64,000 nt of DNA from Monocercomonoides exilis (taxonomy: Eukaryota > Preaxostyla > Oxymonadida > Polymastigidae): positions 310,001-374,000 of the forward strand of contig LSRY02000017.1 in assembly GCA_001643675.2 (NCBI GenBank). Reading direction: 5' to 3'. Both the position numbers and the translations under genes were made by a program. Of the stretch, positions 1-12,592 are shown piece after piece; the first letter of the stretch is position 1; every line of letters starts with the position of its first letter. The notes under the pieces were generated by a model. It was not told the DNA's origin and made no database searches. It saw only the letters and a list, made by a program, of their open reading frames with translations.

Positions 1-506
1 CAAAAAAAACTCTCTGAAAACAAAAGATTTATATCCTATTCAAAAATCAAAAGTTGAAAGTTAGAATAACGATAATTGTAAATAATTATTTAATCATATT
101 ATTTTTATCAAAAATTTAATGTGAATATTTGATTTGAGTAAATGTGAATGAAAAACAAACAAAGAAACGAAGATATGGTGCATAATATTTCACTTCAGGC
201 ATTTTCATTGAAAAATAATGCACTTTTCATTGACTTTAAGAGATCAAAATTTTTGAAAAAATGGGCTTATTTTTTTAAAAAACATATTAAGTCACAAAAC
301 ATCTTGTTATTACATCAATGAAGTTTGTTTGCGGTCATGAAAATCTAATTTATTTTTATATCTGATTAAGTTTTATAATGTTTTAAGGAAAACATTTTTT
401 TCTCGCTTTGTGCAAAAAATTCTTGAAAGTCCGTATTTTTCCCCAAATACATGTTTCTTTTTCATTTATTCATGACTAAAGTTCACATTTTAAAAAAACT
501 GTGATA
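1..506. other. Non-coding AT-rich sequence
   Basis: No reading frame here resembles a protein and no RNA gene was recognised. The stretch is AT-rich intergenic DNA leading up to the first foldback element. Confidence 0.5.
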
Positions 507-753
507 TATGTCTTAATTTTTTTGAATAGTTCCTTTTGTTTAATTTACAAATAAAATAAAAATGTCATATTTTAATCAAATTTCTGTTCCCATTCAAGAA
601 ATTTCACTAAAATGGAAATAATAACATTGTCAAGATATTGCATCCATTTTAGTGAAATTTCTTGAGTGGGAAGAGAAATTTTATCAAAATATGACATTTT
701 TATTTTTATTTGAAAATTAAACAAAAGGAACTTTTCAAAAAAAATCAGACATT
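507..753. mobile_element. Foldback/MITE-like element, copy 1
   Basis: Two arms of about 105 bases (roughly 507-615 and 643-753) are near-perfect reverse complements. Each contains the block TTCCTTTTGTTTAATTT or its complement, then ATGTCATATTTT, then AAGAAATTTCACTAAAATGG. The arms flank a short centre that reads AATAACATTGTCAA on the plus strand. A second, diverged copy lies at about 1945-2200 with the same arm order and centre. There is no internal coding capacity, so if mobile it would need a transposase from elsewhere. No clear target-site duplication could be assigned in the AT-rich flanks. Confidence 0.7.
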
Positions 754-924
754 TATTTAAAAAAAATTTCACTGTGTAAATATGGTGATTGAAACAATTC
801 AAATAAATTCATATTCATTGAGGAAATAATTGGGTTTATTGTCGAAATGCAACAATCAACAGTTTTGAGATAATTTCACTGTCCACAGTTATTGAAAGTG
901 TCCAAAATTATTACCACTGAAAAT

Positions 925-1275
925 ACTAACAATTCAAATTCTAGGGTCAGAAATTTATCGGTACACAAAAAATTAATCGGGACCGAAAATTTCTGGCTCT
1001 CCTGAGCACTTTGAGAAAAAATAAATAATAGAAAATTATTAAAATATTATAATAAGCTATTTCTGAAAATATTTTTTCATATTTAAATTTTAGTGAAAAG
1101 ATCTGGTGTTTTTTGTTTTATTTTTCAGATCAAAAACTTGCTCGTATTTTCACGAGCTTTTTGTTTTGAGTGTTTTGAGTTATATCATTGTTTATAAACT
1201 GAACTTCTTTATGTTTTTGGTTATTTTTCATCTTTTAACACTTCGTTTTTTTATTATTTTTTCCATTTCACAAAA
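925..1275 (+). repeat. Large inverted repeat, left arm
   Basis: This arm is the reverse complement of about 1570-1925. Identity is high from 966 inward, including AATCGGGACC, TCTGGCTCTC, AGATCTGGTGTTTTTTG and TGCTCGTATTTTCACGAGC, and it weakens outward to about 925. A 60- to 75-codon open frame in the arm is duplicated on the opposite strand in the other arm, which reflects the DNA repeat rather than two genes. The spacer between the arms is about 295 bases. Confidence 0.75.
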
Positions 1276-1569
1276 TTCTGACAAAATAAAGAATTCATTT
1301 ATTTTAACAATATATTTCATAATTTTTCAAGTTTAAATATAAAAACTATTAACACATAAAGGTGTTCAAAAAGAAGAAAATCTAAACTTTTTTATGATCG
1401 TGATTTTATTACCAAAAATCTTGTTTTTGTGTATTTTTGTGTTTTTAACTTCAAATCACATTCTTTCATTTCAAAAATTTTGCGTTTCACGTAATAATTT
1501 GTTTTAAAACTATTATTCAACAAATAAAAACAAAGCAACTCAAATACTACTGTTAATCTACTATTTATG

Positions 1570-1925
1570 GAAATTTTGTGAAATGGAAAAAATAATAAAA
1601 AAACGAAGTGTTAAACGATGAAAAATAACCAAAAACATAAAGAAGTTCAGTTTATAAACAATGATATAACTCAAAACACTCAAAACAAAAAGCTCGTGAA
1701 AATACGAGCAAGTTTTTGATCTTAAAAATAAAACAAAAAACACCAGATCTTTTCACTAAAATTAAAATATGAAAAAATATTTTCAGAAATAGTATATTAT
1801 AATATATTGAAAATTTTCTATTATTTATTTTTTTCAAAAAGTGCTCCTGAGAGCCAGAAAATTTAGGTCCCGATCAAAAAAAGGGGATATGATAAATAAC
1901 TCACCCTATCTAGAATTACTGTTTT
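1570..1925 (-). repeat. Large inverted repeat, right arm
   Basis: This is the partner of the left arm at 925-1275, in opposite orientation. It differs by scattered substitutions and small length changes, so the duplication is not brand new. The whole hairpin-capable unit (about 925-1925) sits between the two small foldback elements. That could be a nested or composite insertion. No transposase frame is visible. Confidence 0.75.
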
Positions 1926-1944
1926 CCAAAACTTCATAATAATT

Positions 1945-2200
1945 ATTATATGGCAAAATTTTTTTGATAAGTTCCTTTTGTTTTATTTTCAAATAGAATA
2001 TAAATTTTATTATTCGATCAATTTTCTGTTCTCTCTCACGAAACTTCACTCAAATGGAAAAAATAACATTGTCAATATTTTATTTTCATAACAGCAAAAT
2101 TTGGTGAGTGGGAACAGAAATTTGATTGAAAAATGATATTTTTATTTAATTTGAAAATTAAACAAAAGGAACTTTTCAAAAAAATTTAGCCATATTGATA
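1945..2200. mobile_element. Foldback/MITE-like element, copy 2
   Basis: This is the second member of the family at 507-753. It starts and ends in complementary ATATGGC/GCCATAT followed by a TTTTTTTGA-AAGTTCCTTTTG arm. It shares the central AATAACATTGTCAA with copy 1. Its arms are less alike than those of copy 1 (the GTTCTCTCTCACGAA and GTGAGTGGGAACAG stretches are diverged), so it appears older or has decayed differently. Confidence 0.68.
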
Positions 2201-2684
2201 ATTCGTTTTATTTGTAAAAAATAAAACATTATGAATATGTAATAAATGAGAAAAGATAGTGTTTTTGAAACAAACTTATGAAGAAAAAAATTATTTAAAA
2301 AATAAAATTAAATTGGAATAGATAAATTAATTAATAAATAAACAATGTGAGCATTTCTCAAACAAACAAACGTTCATGCACACAAGTGTTTAATAAAACT
2401 ATTAACAAATAAAAAATATTCGCTTTTTTTTTTAAAAGCCAGATTTCAAAGAAGAAATCACAAAAAATATAAAAAAAAACTTTGTGATTATGTGACTTAT
2501 TTATTGTTTTTTGAAAAGCAAAATGAATTCTATTTTCAGTAAAAAATTCATCACATGTATATTGTTTTAAGCAATATGTTCTTTAACAGTTTTATTACAA
2601 AAAATTTCTATTAATTTATGATAAATAATTGATAAACATTTCAGGAGAAACACTTTCATTCATAAATTGATAAAATAATAACAT
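2201..2684. other. AT-rich intergenic
   Basis: No coding or RNA feature was recognised. It should include the 3' untranslated region of the minus-strand TBCC-domain gene that ends at 2685. Confidence 0.5.
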
Positions 2685-3448
2685 TCATTTTGAATTAAGA
2701 AGTTTAACAAAACTGAGATTAGGAAAATGCAATTGCTTTTCTTTTATGCTTGAAGATGATATTTGCATTGAAGAAGTCTTTTCACTTAGTGACTGCACAA
2801 TTAATTCCGTGCCTTCAGATATTGATTTCGAAACATCAGCATCAAAAAAGGGTTCATGTTTCAATACATTTTCTTTCCACTCAGAAGGAATTTTCATCCA
2901 AATGTCATCATCCAGAGAATCTTCTTCGTCAATTGAAAAAGTTACAGCTTCACTCATCTTGTTTTCAGTAAGATCTTTTGAAGGAGCAGCTTCATGCCAT
3001 TGAAAATAATCCCCATATGCAAAATTTGTAACTCCAGGTTCAAGGGATGGGCTGTTATAAGAATAACCAAAAAGAATGCAATGAGAAGACGGTTTAAGCC
3101 TTGTCTTTTGAAAATATCGAAAATATTTGGGTAAAAAACTCAGTGATAAGTGTTCAAACTTGCTGAGCAATATAAAAAACTTCACAATCACGACAATCGT
3201 CCATTACAAGAGCACCAGAAATTTCACCAACAAATATTCGACACTCTTTTAAGTGAGACAATCTCAATGTTTCTAAATAGAACTAAATTTCTTTGATACA
3301 ATTCAACTAGAAGCAAACGCAATTTATTTGGAATGATAATTTCACAGTTTTTCAAGTTCTCAAACATATATGGTGGATTTGTTGTTGCTTTAATCGGATG
3401 AATAATGCGAACATAAGCCTGATTGTCAACTGGATAAAATATAGGCAT
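2685..3448 (-). CDS. TBCC-domain protein (tubulin cofactor C / RP2-like)
   Basis: Three exons fit: 3448-3319, 3272-3160 and 3104-2685, joined at GTTTGC...TTTAG and GTTTGA...AAAAG introns, giving about 220 residues. The joined product reads through NLKNCEIIIPNKLQ, then LKECRIFVGEISGALVMDD, then CRDCEVFYIAQQ and TRLKPSSHCILFGYSYNSPS. This matches the C-domain beta-helix of tubulin-binding cofactor C and RP2, with a conserved basic Arg after the QQ turn. Family members act as GTPase-activating factors for tubulin or Arl-type GTPases. The C-terminal 90 residues are acidic and Ser-rich and not recognised. The N-terminal spectrin-like domain of true TBCC is not visible, and upstream exons may be missing, so the start at 3448 is uncertain. 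It is divergent from the SAMHD1-like gene. Confidence 0.72.
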
Positions 3449-3686
3449 ATGCAATCAGACAAATAAAAAAGCAAACACTTAAAATTTTGTAAGCTCATGA
3501 TATAGAAAATTTAATTTCGAAATCCTCAACTTTACTAAAAAGAAAGAATTTCTTTCGGTTTAATATTGATAGTGGCTAAGATCATTTTGAAACAATTAAT
3601 CATCTTTTGAAAAGTCAACATTTTAAACAATAACATAAATTGAATTTTGAAAAACACATCATTACTGGAATACCATAAATAAGAAA
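3449..3686. promoter_or_regulatory. Short divergent intergenic (shared promoter candidate)
   Basis: About 240 bases separate the proposed start codons of the minus-strand TBCC gene and the plus-strand SAMHD1-like gene, so both promoters must fit here. No named promoter element could be identified. If the TBCC gene has an extra 5' exon, this interval would be shorter. Confidence 0.35.
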
Positions 3687-6600
3687 ATGGAAGAAGAATC
3701 AGAAACCCCATTTCTTATTGAAAATTCAAAAATAATCAATGATCCAATCCATGGATTTATAAAATTTGAATCTCCTTGCATTTCAATTATAGACACACCA
3801 GAATTTCAACGGTTCAAATTTTAATTTTTTTTAAAAAATTATGTGTTTTGACATTTTAAATTTGATATGAAGATTGAGAGACTTGCGCCAGCTTGGCTTA
3901 ACATTATATGTATTTCCTGGTGCAACACATAGCCGCTTTGAACATTCTCTTGGTTAGCAAAAATTGAAATTAAATGTTTTTTCGTTTTATATTTTGATGA
4001 ATTTTTAAAAAATTTATGCTTTTTAAGGAGTTGCTCATTTGGCTGGTGCACTAGCAGAACATTTTATGATAACTCAGCCCGAGCTTGGGGTATTTTGATT
4101 AATATTTTGACAAAAAATGATATTTATTTAAACATAGTTAACACATGAACATGTGTTGGCAGTAAAAATTGCAGGATTGTGTCATGACCTTGGTCATGGG
4201 CCTTTTTCACATTGCTTTGAGAAGTTCATGGAGTCAGTTCACCCTGAGAAGCATTTTCATCACGAAGAAATGTCTTGTAAAATTTTGAAACATCTCGTTG
4301 AAAAGCACAATATAAATATAGATCCAGAGGAGCTTTATTGGATTCAACAAATGATTCTCGGTGAAAGAGACGAGTTTGCATTTTGATTGAAACATCAATA
4401 ATTAAACAATTATTAATTATTTGCATCTTTTCTTTAATATATTTAGTTCTTCACCTTTTGCATTTTTATTTGACATTGTATGTAACAAACGAAATTCTGT
4501 CGACGTTGATAAATTTGATTACCTCGAGCGAGATTGTTTCATGTGTGGAGTGAAGAATTCATTTGACTCATCAAGACTTATTTCCCTTGCTGCTGTTGTT
4601 GATAATGAAGTCTGCTATCCAGCAAAAGAAGCATACACACTGTACGAACTTTTTCACACACGATACTCCCTCCACAAACAGATCTATTCACACAAGGTTA
4701 CACTTGCAATCGATTATATGATCATTGATATATTAAAAAAAGCTGATGATGTGCTCCACATTTCTGACAGAGTTGATGACGTTGAAAGGTTTGAATAACT
4801 CTTATTTGAGAGAACTTATCCGTTTTAAATGTATCTTAAAAATTACTTTGTGAATTAACAGCTATTGCAAACTAACAGATTGTATCCTCAAAGAAATAGA
4901 AGTGTCAAGCGATCCTGTATGATTTTGTTTATTTACCGAAAAATATTCATTAAAATAACTTTTATATACTTTATACTTCTGCTGAACCAAACCAATTTCT
5001 TATTTTTTACGGGAAAATCTTTTTATTTATTTTTTTCCCCCCAGAGACTTAAAGATGCTCAATCATTGATTTATGCACTAAGAACAAGGCAGCTCTATAA
5101 ATTATGTGCTGAAATGCTAATTCCTCTTGACAAAGGGAAAATAGTTGTTTGCTACTTTATTATCTTTTGTTTTTATTTTCATTGAAATGATATTTTTGAT
5201 TGCTTAACTTGATTGTTTTCATAATATAAACATTATTATTGCATTTTTAAAAAATCGCATTATCATACGAATTACTGAATGACATACATAGCCAAATGAA
5301 AATGATGTTATTGAAGCTTCTCAAAACCAGCTTACCAAAGAAGATTTTGTTTTGGACACTCGATTTCTCAACTTTGCTTTGAAAAACAGGAATCCAGTTG
5401 ACAACATTCATTTCTTTGCCACAAGAATGAAACCAAGTATGCTATTGAAAATGAAACAGAATAATTATGAGCGATGCAATTTTACTTGCAAGTCTTATTT
5501 TCTTTTATAATTGAAATATTATCTCTTTTCTAATTCCTTTATAATTGACAATATGAGAATTATATATTTTTGTGTCTGTAATTGTATCTTTGATTTTCCA
5601 ATGCAATTATTTATTCTCAATGCTATTTATTTTTTCAAATAGTGATAAAGTTCAAAATGCAAAAGGGGCATGTGTCATTAATGATTCCAGATGTGTTTGA
5701 AGAGAACTATTTGTACATGATTGTCAAAAATACAGATAAAGTATGATAAGCTGCAAGAACATTTTGAACTTATTTTCTATTTAAAAAACTGTTTTATCCT
5801 TCTTTACTGTTGCTGCAAAGAAACGTTAATAATATTAAAATTTGAAATTTATTTTACAACTTAACGTTTAAACACATTCTTTCTCCTTTATTTCCATTTC
5901 TATTTTTTTTTTAAATAATTTCATAATTTTCTTTTTTTCACAATAGTTTGAATTAGCACAAAGATCTTTATATGCACTGTTTCAAAGGATAGGTTTTGAT
6001 CAGTCACGCCTACCGCCTCATACTCCAATAAACAAAGCAAGATTAAGAAAAGTTCGCATCATTTTTATAGTTGCATTGTAAAATGAATTTATTTTTTGAC
6101 TTTTTCTATCTTCCTGTTAATTTGCTAATTATATCATTTTTCTGGCATTATTCAGGCAAATTCCATTCGTCTCTCTTCTATTTCTTCACAGCCCTTGGTA
6201 ACTCGTTCGATGTCACAGACTACTTCATTTGCCTCGTTTTCACAAACAATGTCCTCAGATAATTCTGAAGATGAAGATGATGGTGAGAGGATTTCAACAC
6301 AGCCAGATCAATCTTCTGAAGATAAAACGAAAAAAGAAAGCTGCAACGAGGAAAATACAGAAAACCCATTAAATGAAGGGCAACAGAGGAACGATGAGGA
6401 GGAAGAAGAAGAAGAGGAAGAAGAAGAGGAAGAAGAGAAAAGACAAAAGCAGAAACATCCAAAAGCAAATGAGTCAACAGAATCGTTGATTGAACAAGCA
6501 AAAGAAATAAAACATAAGACGATTTCAATGCCAATTGTTAAGAAAATTATTTCACACAAAGAAGAAATAGACAATGAACATACAGAGCAACAACAATCAC

Positions 6601-8129
6601 ATAAAGCAATTCATCAAGCAAAAGAAGAAGCGAAAAACGAAGAAGAAAAAGCAAAACAAAATATCACTGATAATTCCCATGAAAACAGAACACACAAATC
6701 CACAAAATTTACCGAAGAAGGGAAAGAAAGATCAAAGAACGAGTCATCCGACATGGAATTGCTTGAAGGAAGCGATATGACTCATTCACCATTGTTGAAC
6801 CAGATCTTGTTTCCTTCTCCGACTTCGCCTCCAATTGCACCGTCAGTGTTTCTCTCAAATATGTCTTCTTTCCAGAAGAAGCCATTATTATCACCTTCAT
6901 CACTGCTCCCTCCAAAAATAACGCTTTCTGCTGCTTCTTCAAGCCCTGCTCTTCCATCTATGTCTTCTGCATTTGACTATTCTCCCGATCAACAATCACA
7001 AAAATCTCCATCTTTGCCTCCGCTCCTCCAGCGATACTCTTCTTATTCCAATTCAAATCTCATGGGAGCAGGCAAAAAGGGATCAAATTCAGGAGCGTCA
7101 TTGAATTCACCACGCTGTGTCCAGCAGCAGAAGAAGAACTCGTCAATCTTTTTGGATTTGACACGGGCGCCGCAGCTGCTTCATTCGTCGCATTCGGCAG
7201 ATGGCTCAGTGGCTGTCACGCCACACAAACAGATGCATTCATTTGAAGAAGGAGAGGAGAAGTATTTGAAGGGATATAATGGAGGAAAAGAGAATGCGAA
7301 GAGGAAAATGAAGATGGAGGAAAAAGAAGAAGCTGCCAGATTGTTGGAAGAAGAATCAGAAAAGGAGGACTCAGAAAAAGAGAAAGAGAGCAAAAAGGAA
7401 AAAGAAAAGGGCAAACATAAAGGAAAAGACGCTGAAAAAACAAAACAAAAAACAATCCAAACAACTCTTTCATTTGAAAAAAGAAGTGTTAATTCTTCAC
7501 ATGCACAGCCATTGACAAATGTTTCCATTCACACCACACCAGAATCAGCTGCTGCCAGTTCCAGAAAGACAGGAAGATTCAAGTCCAAATCATTAAACAC
7601 GAAAGATTCCTTCAAGACTGCAACACCTGCTTTGGTTCATTCAGACACAGCTTCTGCACACTCGCCGCTTGTCAATGCATCGCTCTCTTCGGCAACAACA
7701 TTCACTTACAACTCACTCCAGTCAGATGACAGCTTGCCTGTTTCATTGTCACTTGCAATGTCAAATTCACTCCAAAGTGTGTCTTCCATAGAGACTGACA
7801 GGAGCGAAAGAGAAGACAGCATCGGAGAAACTGAGCCGTATCATATGATTGGAGGACATCACGATGATGAAAGTGACGAAATGGAGGCTGAAGAAGCAAT
7901 AGGAAATGATTCAGATCCAATAATAATACACGATTCTTCGGATTCTCACAAACAGATACAAAAAACTGATGCTAGTTCTTCCAGACATGCACATAATTCG
8001 AATGAGACACATATAAAACCGAAAATGAAAAGATCCTCAATTGAAGAAGACAACCGTCAAGAATCTTCTAACCACAACCCAGCTAATGATTATGTGTTCG
8101 ATGCAACATCATCTCAATCTCTGGAATAA
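3687..8129 (+). CDS. SAMHD1-like HD-domain dNTP triphosphohydrolase with long tail
   Basis: Eleven exons join in phase: 3687-3811, 3873-3952, 4028-4089, 4138-4373, 4447-4788, 4862-4916, 5045-5143, 5292-5436, 5643-5740, 5947-6051 and 6156-8129, giving 1106 residues. Residues 1-449 follow the SAMHD1 catalytic core: INDPIHGFIKFESP, IDTPEFQRLRDLRQLG, the FEHSLG His, the LCHDLGHGPFSH His-Asp pair, then SVDVDKFDYLERD with the third metal ligand. The family hydrolyses dNTPs to deoxynucleoside plus triphosphate. There is no N-terminal SAM domain. Residues 450-1106 are one exon of Glu/Lys/Ser-rich, probably disordered sequence, with a Glu run near 6400-6440 and Lys/Glu repeats near 7300-7440. That tail is longer than the enzyme and is not a known part of the family. 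The core assignment is firm; regulation by dGTP/GTP is inferred from the family. Confidence 0.88.
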
Positions 8130-8264
8130 TTTAGTTTTAAAATTGTTTTTAACATTTTTATTTTTTAATAATCAACAAATTTATCTTTTTATTTCACCCG
8201 GGAATTATATATATATATGTCTTTGAAAATTTATGCTTTTTACACTTTATTTAAAAAGTTATGA

Positions 8265-9342
<1,078 letters not shown>

Positions 9343-9666
9343 TGCCTAGCACTGAAGAAAATTCACATTCATGAATATTATTACTATCCAATTCGCTTGA
9401 GAGCGTCATTTCATAGTTGTTCTAATCTTTTTTGAATTATTTTTTTATCATTATATTTTTATCAGTTTTCTTTTTTCAAATATTGTTTTATCACTCGCTC
9501 TCATTTCACATAAACATTTTGTATATTTCAAAAAAATATATGTTTTTGGATTAATTATTTGTTAATCACGTGTTTTAATATCGAATAATAAAATACGATT
9601 TAATAAATTCATGATATTGGAGATAGTTTATTTGTGAGTTTTGATCAACCTTAACAAAAGATTTTG
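9343..9666. other. Intergenic between Rab6 and the helical-repeat gene
   Basis: About 320 bases of AT-rich sequence between two plus-strand genes. It must hold the Rab6 terminator and the promoter of the next gene. No specific element or RNA was recognised. Confidence 0.45.
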
Positions 9667-11918
9667 ATGACTTTTTTATCGAAGAACCAGAGATTCGAGT
9701 CTTTAAATGATCAACCGGATGTACGCCTTTATTAGTGTTGTTGTTTATTTGCAATGTTCATAGGTTTCTTATGTTCCTTTTCTTCTCAAAGAAATGCATC
9801 GACTTGATATAAATGCTCGATTACCAATAATTCAACAACTTCTTTTCTATGCTATAAGAGGTTTTTGCTTATCTATCTTGTTAAATATTTATGTTTATTT
9901 TTGAAAATTAAGTTGAGGATTCAATCAGAATGATGATTGATGCAAAACTTTCAAACACACTCACTGACATGCTTTCTCAGCCTTTATATCCCGCAATTCA
10001 GGTATTTCTTTTCTTTTTCTTGATCACTGAAAGACTTTTGCTTTTAAAGATTGCATGTACAGATCTAATTCTTGTTATATCAAATCATCTGGTTCAAAGC
10101 AAACCTTTTTCGTCATTTTCCTTATTATGCCATTCCTTACTTGAAGCAATGCAATCCACTGATTCAACGTGCTCGCAATTATCTTTGGAATGCTTAGTTT
10201 CACTTTTGGCGTCTAATATTCCATTTGCAGAAATGTTAATTCGAGGTGGATTTGGAGAAGAGATGAGGTTGAAGCTAAATTCAAATTCAGCAAATTTAAA
10301 ACAAAAAAAGCGAATGTTGAAATTATTGATAGCACTTTGCAAGTGTAATATCTCCTCTGATTGTATATATCGTTTTTCAGGGGAAGTTGAAAGATTATGC
10401 CAATCTGATGATCTAAAAGTGGGTCCTCTTGCACTTGGTATCAATGAGTCAATTATGAAAAAAATTAGAAGAAACAAGCAAGCAACTGAAGAAAGCGAAG
10501 GAAGAATGGGAAGTTCGGGGACAGGATTTGAGAACAGAAATGAACGAAATGAGTCGTCAAATAGAGGAAGGAGAGGGAATGGGGGATTCAGTGTGCTAGG
10601 CGGGCTAAGTCAACTGAGCTTGTTCGGATCTGGAAGAGATCAAGGAAGGGATAAGAAGTCTTCAGGCAGATCTTCTTCAACAAAACGATCTGGAAGAAAT
10701 GCACAGCAACCAGCACCAATGCAAATTGCCTCTTCAACTGGTCATTCATTTGGAGGAGCAAGAGGAAACGGTTTGAAAAACGGAAGAGTAAAGTTCACAT
10801 CCTTTTTTCAATGAATTTACATTTTCTATATGTTTATTTAACTATTTTTTTACAATTCATGACAAATGAAACATTCATTTTTCATTTTTTCTTCAATTAA
10901 TTTTACTTTTCGTAAACAATCAATTTATTATATTATTTTTTTAACCCCTTAGCAACTCTGTTCTCTCCATTCAGATCAGATCCATTGGAAACGAATGCGG
11001 CTTTCACAGCGCAACCACCTCCAATCCCCAATCCAGACCCGCGCTTCCGTGCAACTCCATCGCCGCATCAAGCAGCAGAACAAAACCCTTCGAATCAACC
11101 AGCCAATCAACCACCTCAGCAAACAGCAGGACTTGCACAACCTTCTACAGACGGAGAGCAGCCGATGGGAAACGAGCATCAGACCGAAAGGCGCTCAGCG
11201 TCTGCTGCAGCTTCCTCAAACACAGAGAGAGAGGAGTCGCAAGAAAGCGATGTGCAAATGCAGAGGCGCAGGCAGCAGCGCAGATTGCTTTTCAGAGGAA
11301 GATATCATTCTGAAGACGATTCTGACAGCGATTGGAGTGAAAGTGAAAGCGAAAGCGAAAGCACGAGTGAAAATGAAGGCAAAGATGGAGATGAACCAGC
11401 CATTCGCACTGCAGATGAGCAAGGGACCACACTTGCTGCTTCTCGTCAAGCTCGAACAGAACCCCTTTTGAGAAGCGAAAGCAAAAATGAGTCAGGAAGT
11501 GTTGTTGAGATGACTGGAGCGACTGCAGTTGCTGTGCAAACGACACAAGAGGCTCAAACACGTTCAGAAGAACATTCTGGCTCTATATCGTCACTTTTAA
11601 TTCCTCCAAACCTTTCAAAAGCTGCTTCACAACACGCCCAACAAAACACTTCAGCTTCGACTTCATCTTCATCTTCATCATCTGCTTCTGCTTCTGCTTC
11701 CACTTCAACAGAACAATCATCATCTCAAATGCAATTTTCATCAGTACCATTGTCTGTCTCTGCTCCAACTTCTTTGACAATCACGGAACAAACGCATTCC
11801 AGCAATGCTTCACAAGAAAACCAACCAACGAACAATGCTCTGTTATCTGCTGCTCAACCTCCTCCTTTAGTAGAAGTTACTGCAGCTGCCACTGTGGTGG
11901 GACCAACACTTTCAATGC

Positions 11919-11958
<40 letters not shown>

Positions 11959-12592
11959 TTCTTCTTCTTCTTCTTCTTCTTCTTCTTCTTCTTCACCATC
12001 TTCATCATCATCTTTATCGCTAAAACCCACGTCTCCTTCAAGAAATACATTTCATTCTTCTTTAATGCCGGTATCTTCGCAACCTTCAGAAACAGTTCTT
12101 CCTTTTCCTTCTCCTTTCTCTTTATCTTCTTCATCTGCTGTTTTGTCATCATCTTCTTATTCGACTTCATCTTCGACTTCGACTTCGACTTCAACTTCTG
12201 TCAGGCGGAATGAAACAGCCGACCCGTTTTCAACAACAAAAGCCAGTGCCACTTCGCGATTCCAACGACCTTTTCACTCAAAATCACCTGAACGAAACGC
12301 TGTCCATCTCTATCATTCAATCTCAACTCCTTCTTCATCTTCTCAGCCTCCTCCGTCTGTGTCTATTCTTCAGTCTCCGCCTGCTTCTCGTGCGTATTGG
12401 CGCTCTCCTTCGCTTCCGTCTTATCCCTCTCAAAATGCATTAGAAACTCATGATGCAACTACTGCTATTGATTCTGATTTAACAACAAATTTTGCAGGAA
12501 CTTCCACTGATGTTCAAGACGTCCAATCTGTATCTGGAGCAATTTCTTTGAATTCGAATACACATGCCACAGAGAATCACACACAAAGATGA
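9667..12592 (+). CDS. Helical-repeat (armadillo-like) protein with poly-Ser tail
   Basis: Exons 9667-9720, 9764-9860, 9913-10001, 10050-10770 and 10980-12592 join in phase to 857 residues. Residues 1 to about 240 are Leu-rich amphipathic helices (for example LLKEMHRLDINARLPIIQQL and LSLECLVSLLASN), resembling an armadillo/HEAT-like solenoid. No specific family is recognised. A Gly/Arg/Ser-rich linker follows, with clusters such as NRGRRGNGGF. The rest is disordered sequence rich in Ser, Gln, Pro and Thr, including a run of more than 25 Ser at 11919-11994. The 48-base intron at 10002-10049 is a multiple of three without a stop, so retention would insert 16 hydrophobic residues. The start is the first ATG giving an open exon and could lie further upstream. 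A scaffold role is only a guess. Confidence 0.68.
11919..11994 (+). repeat. Two-phase trinucleotide microsatellite coding poly-Ser
   Basis: A run of TCA codons changes abruptly to a run of TCT/TTC-phase repeat, all reading Ser in the helical-repeat gene. The two adjoining repeat types look like independent slippage events under selection for the same amino acid. Confidence 0.85.

Noticed and set aside
1106-1743. Two near-identical small frames on opposite strands (start MFFVLF...)
   Set aside because: They are the two arms of the same inverted repeat; AT-rich, Phe-heavy, without introns or domain features.
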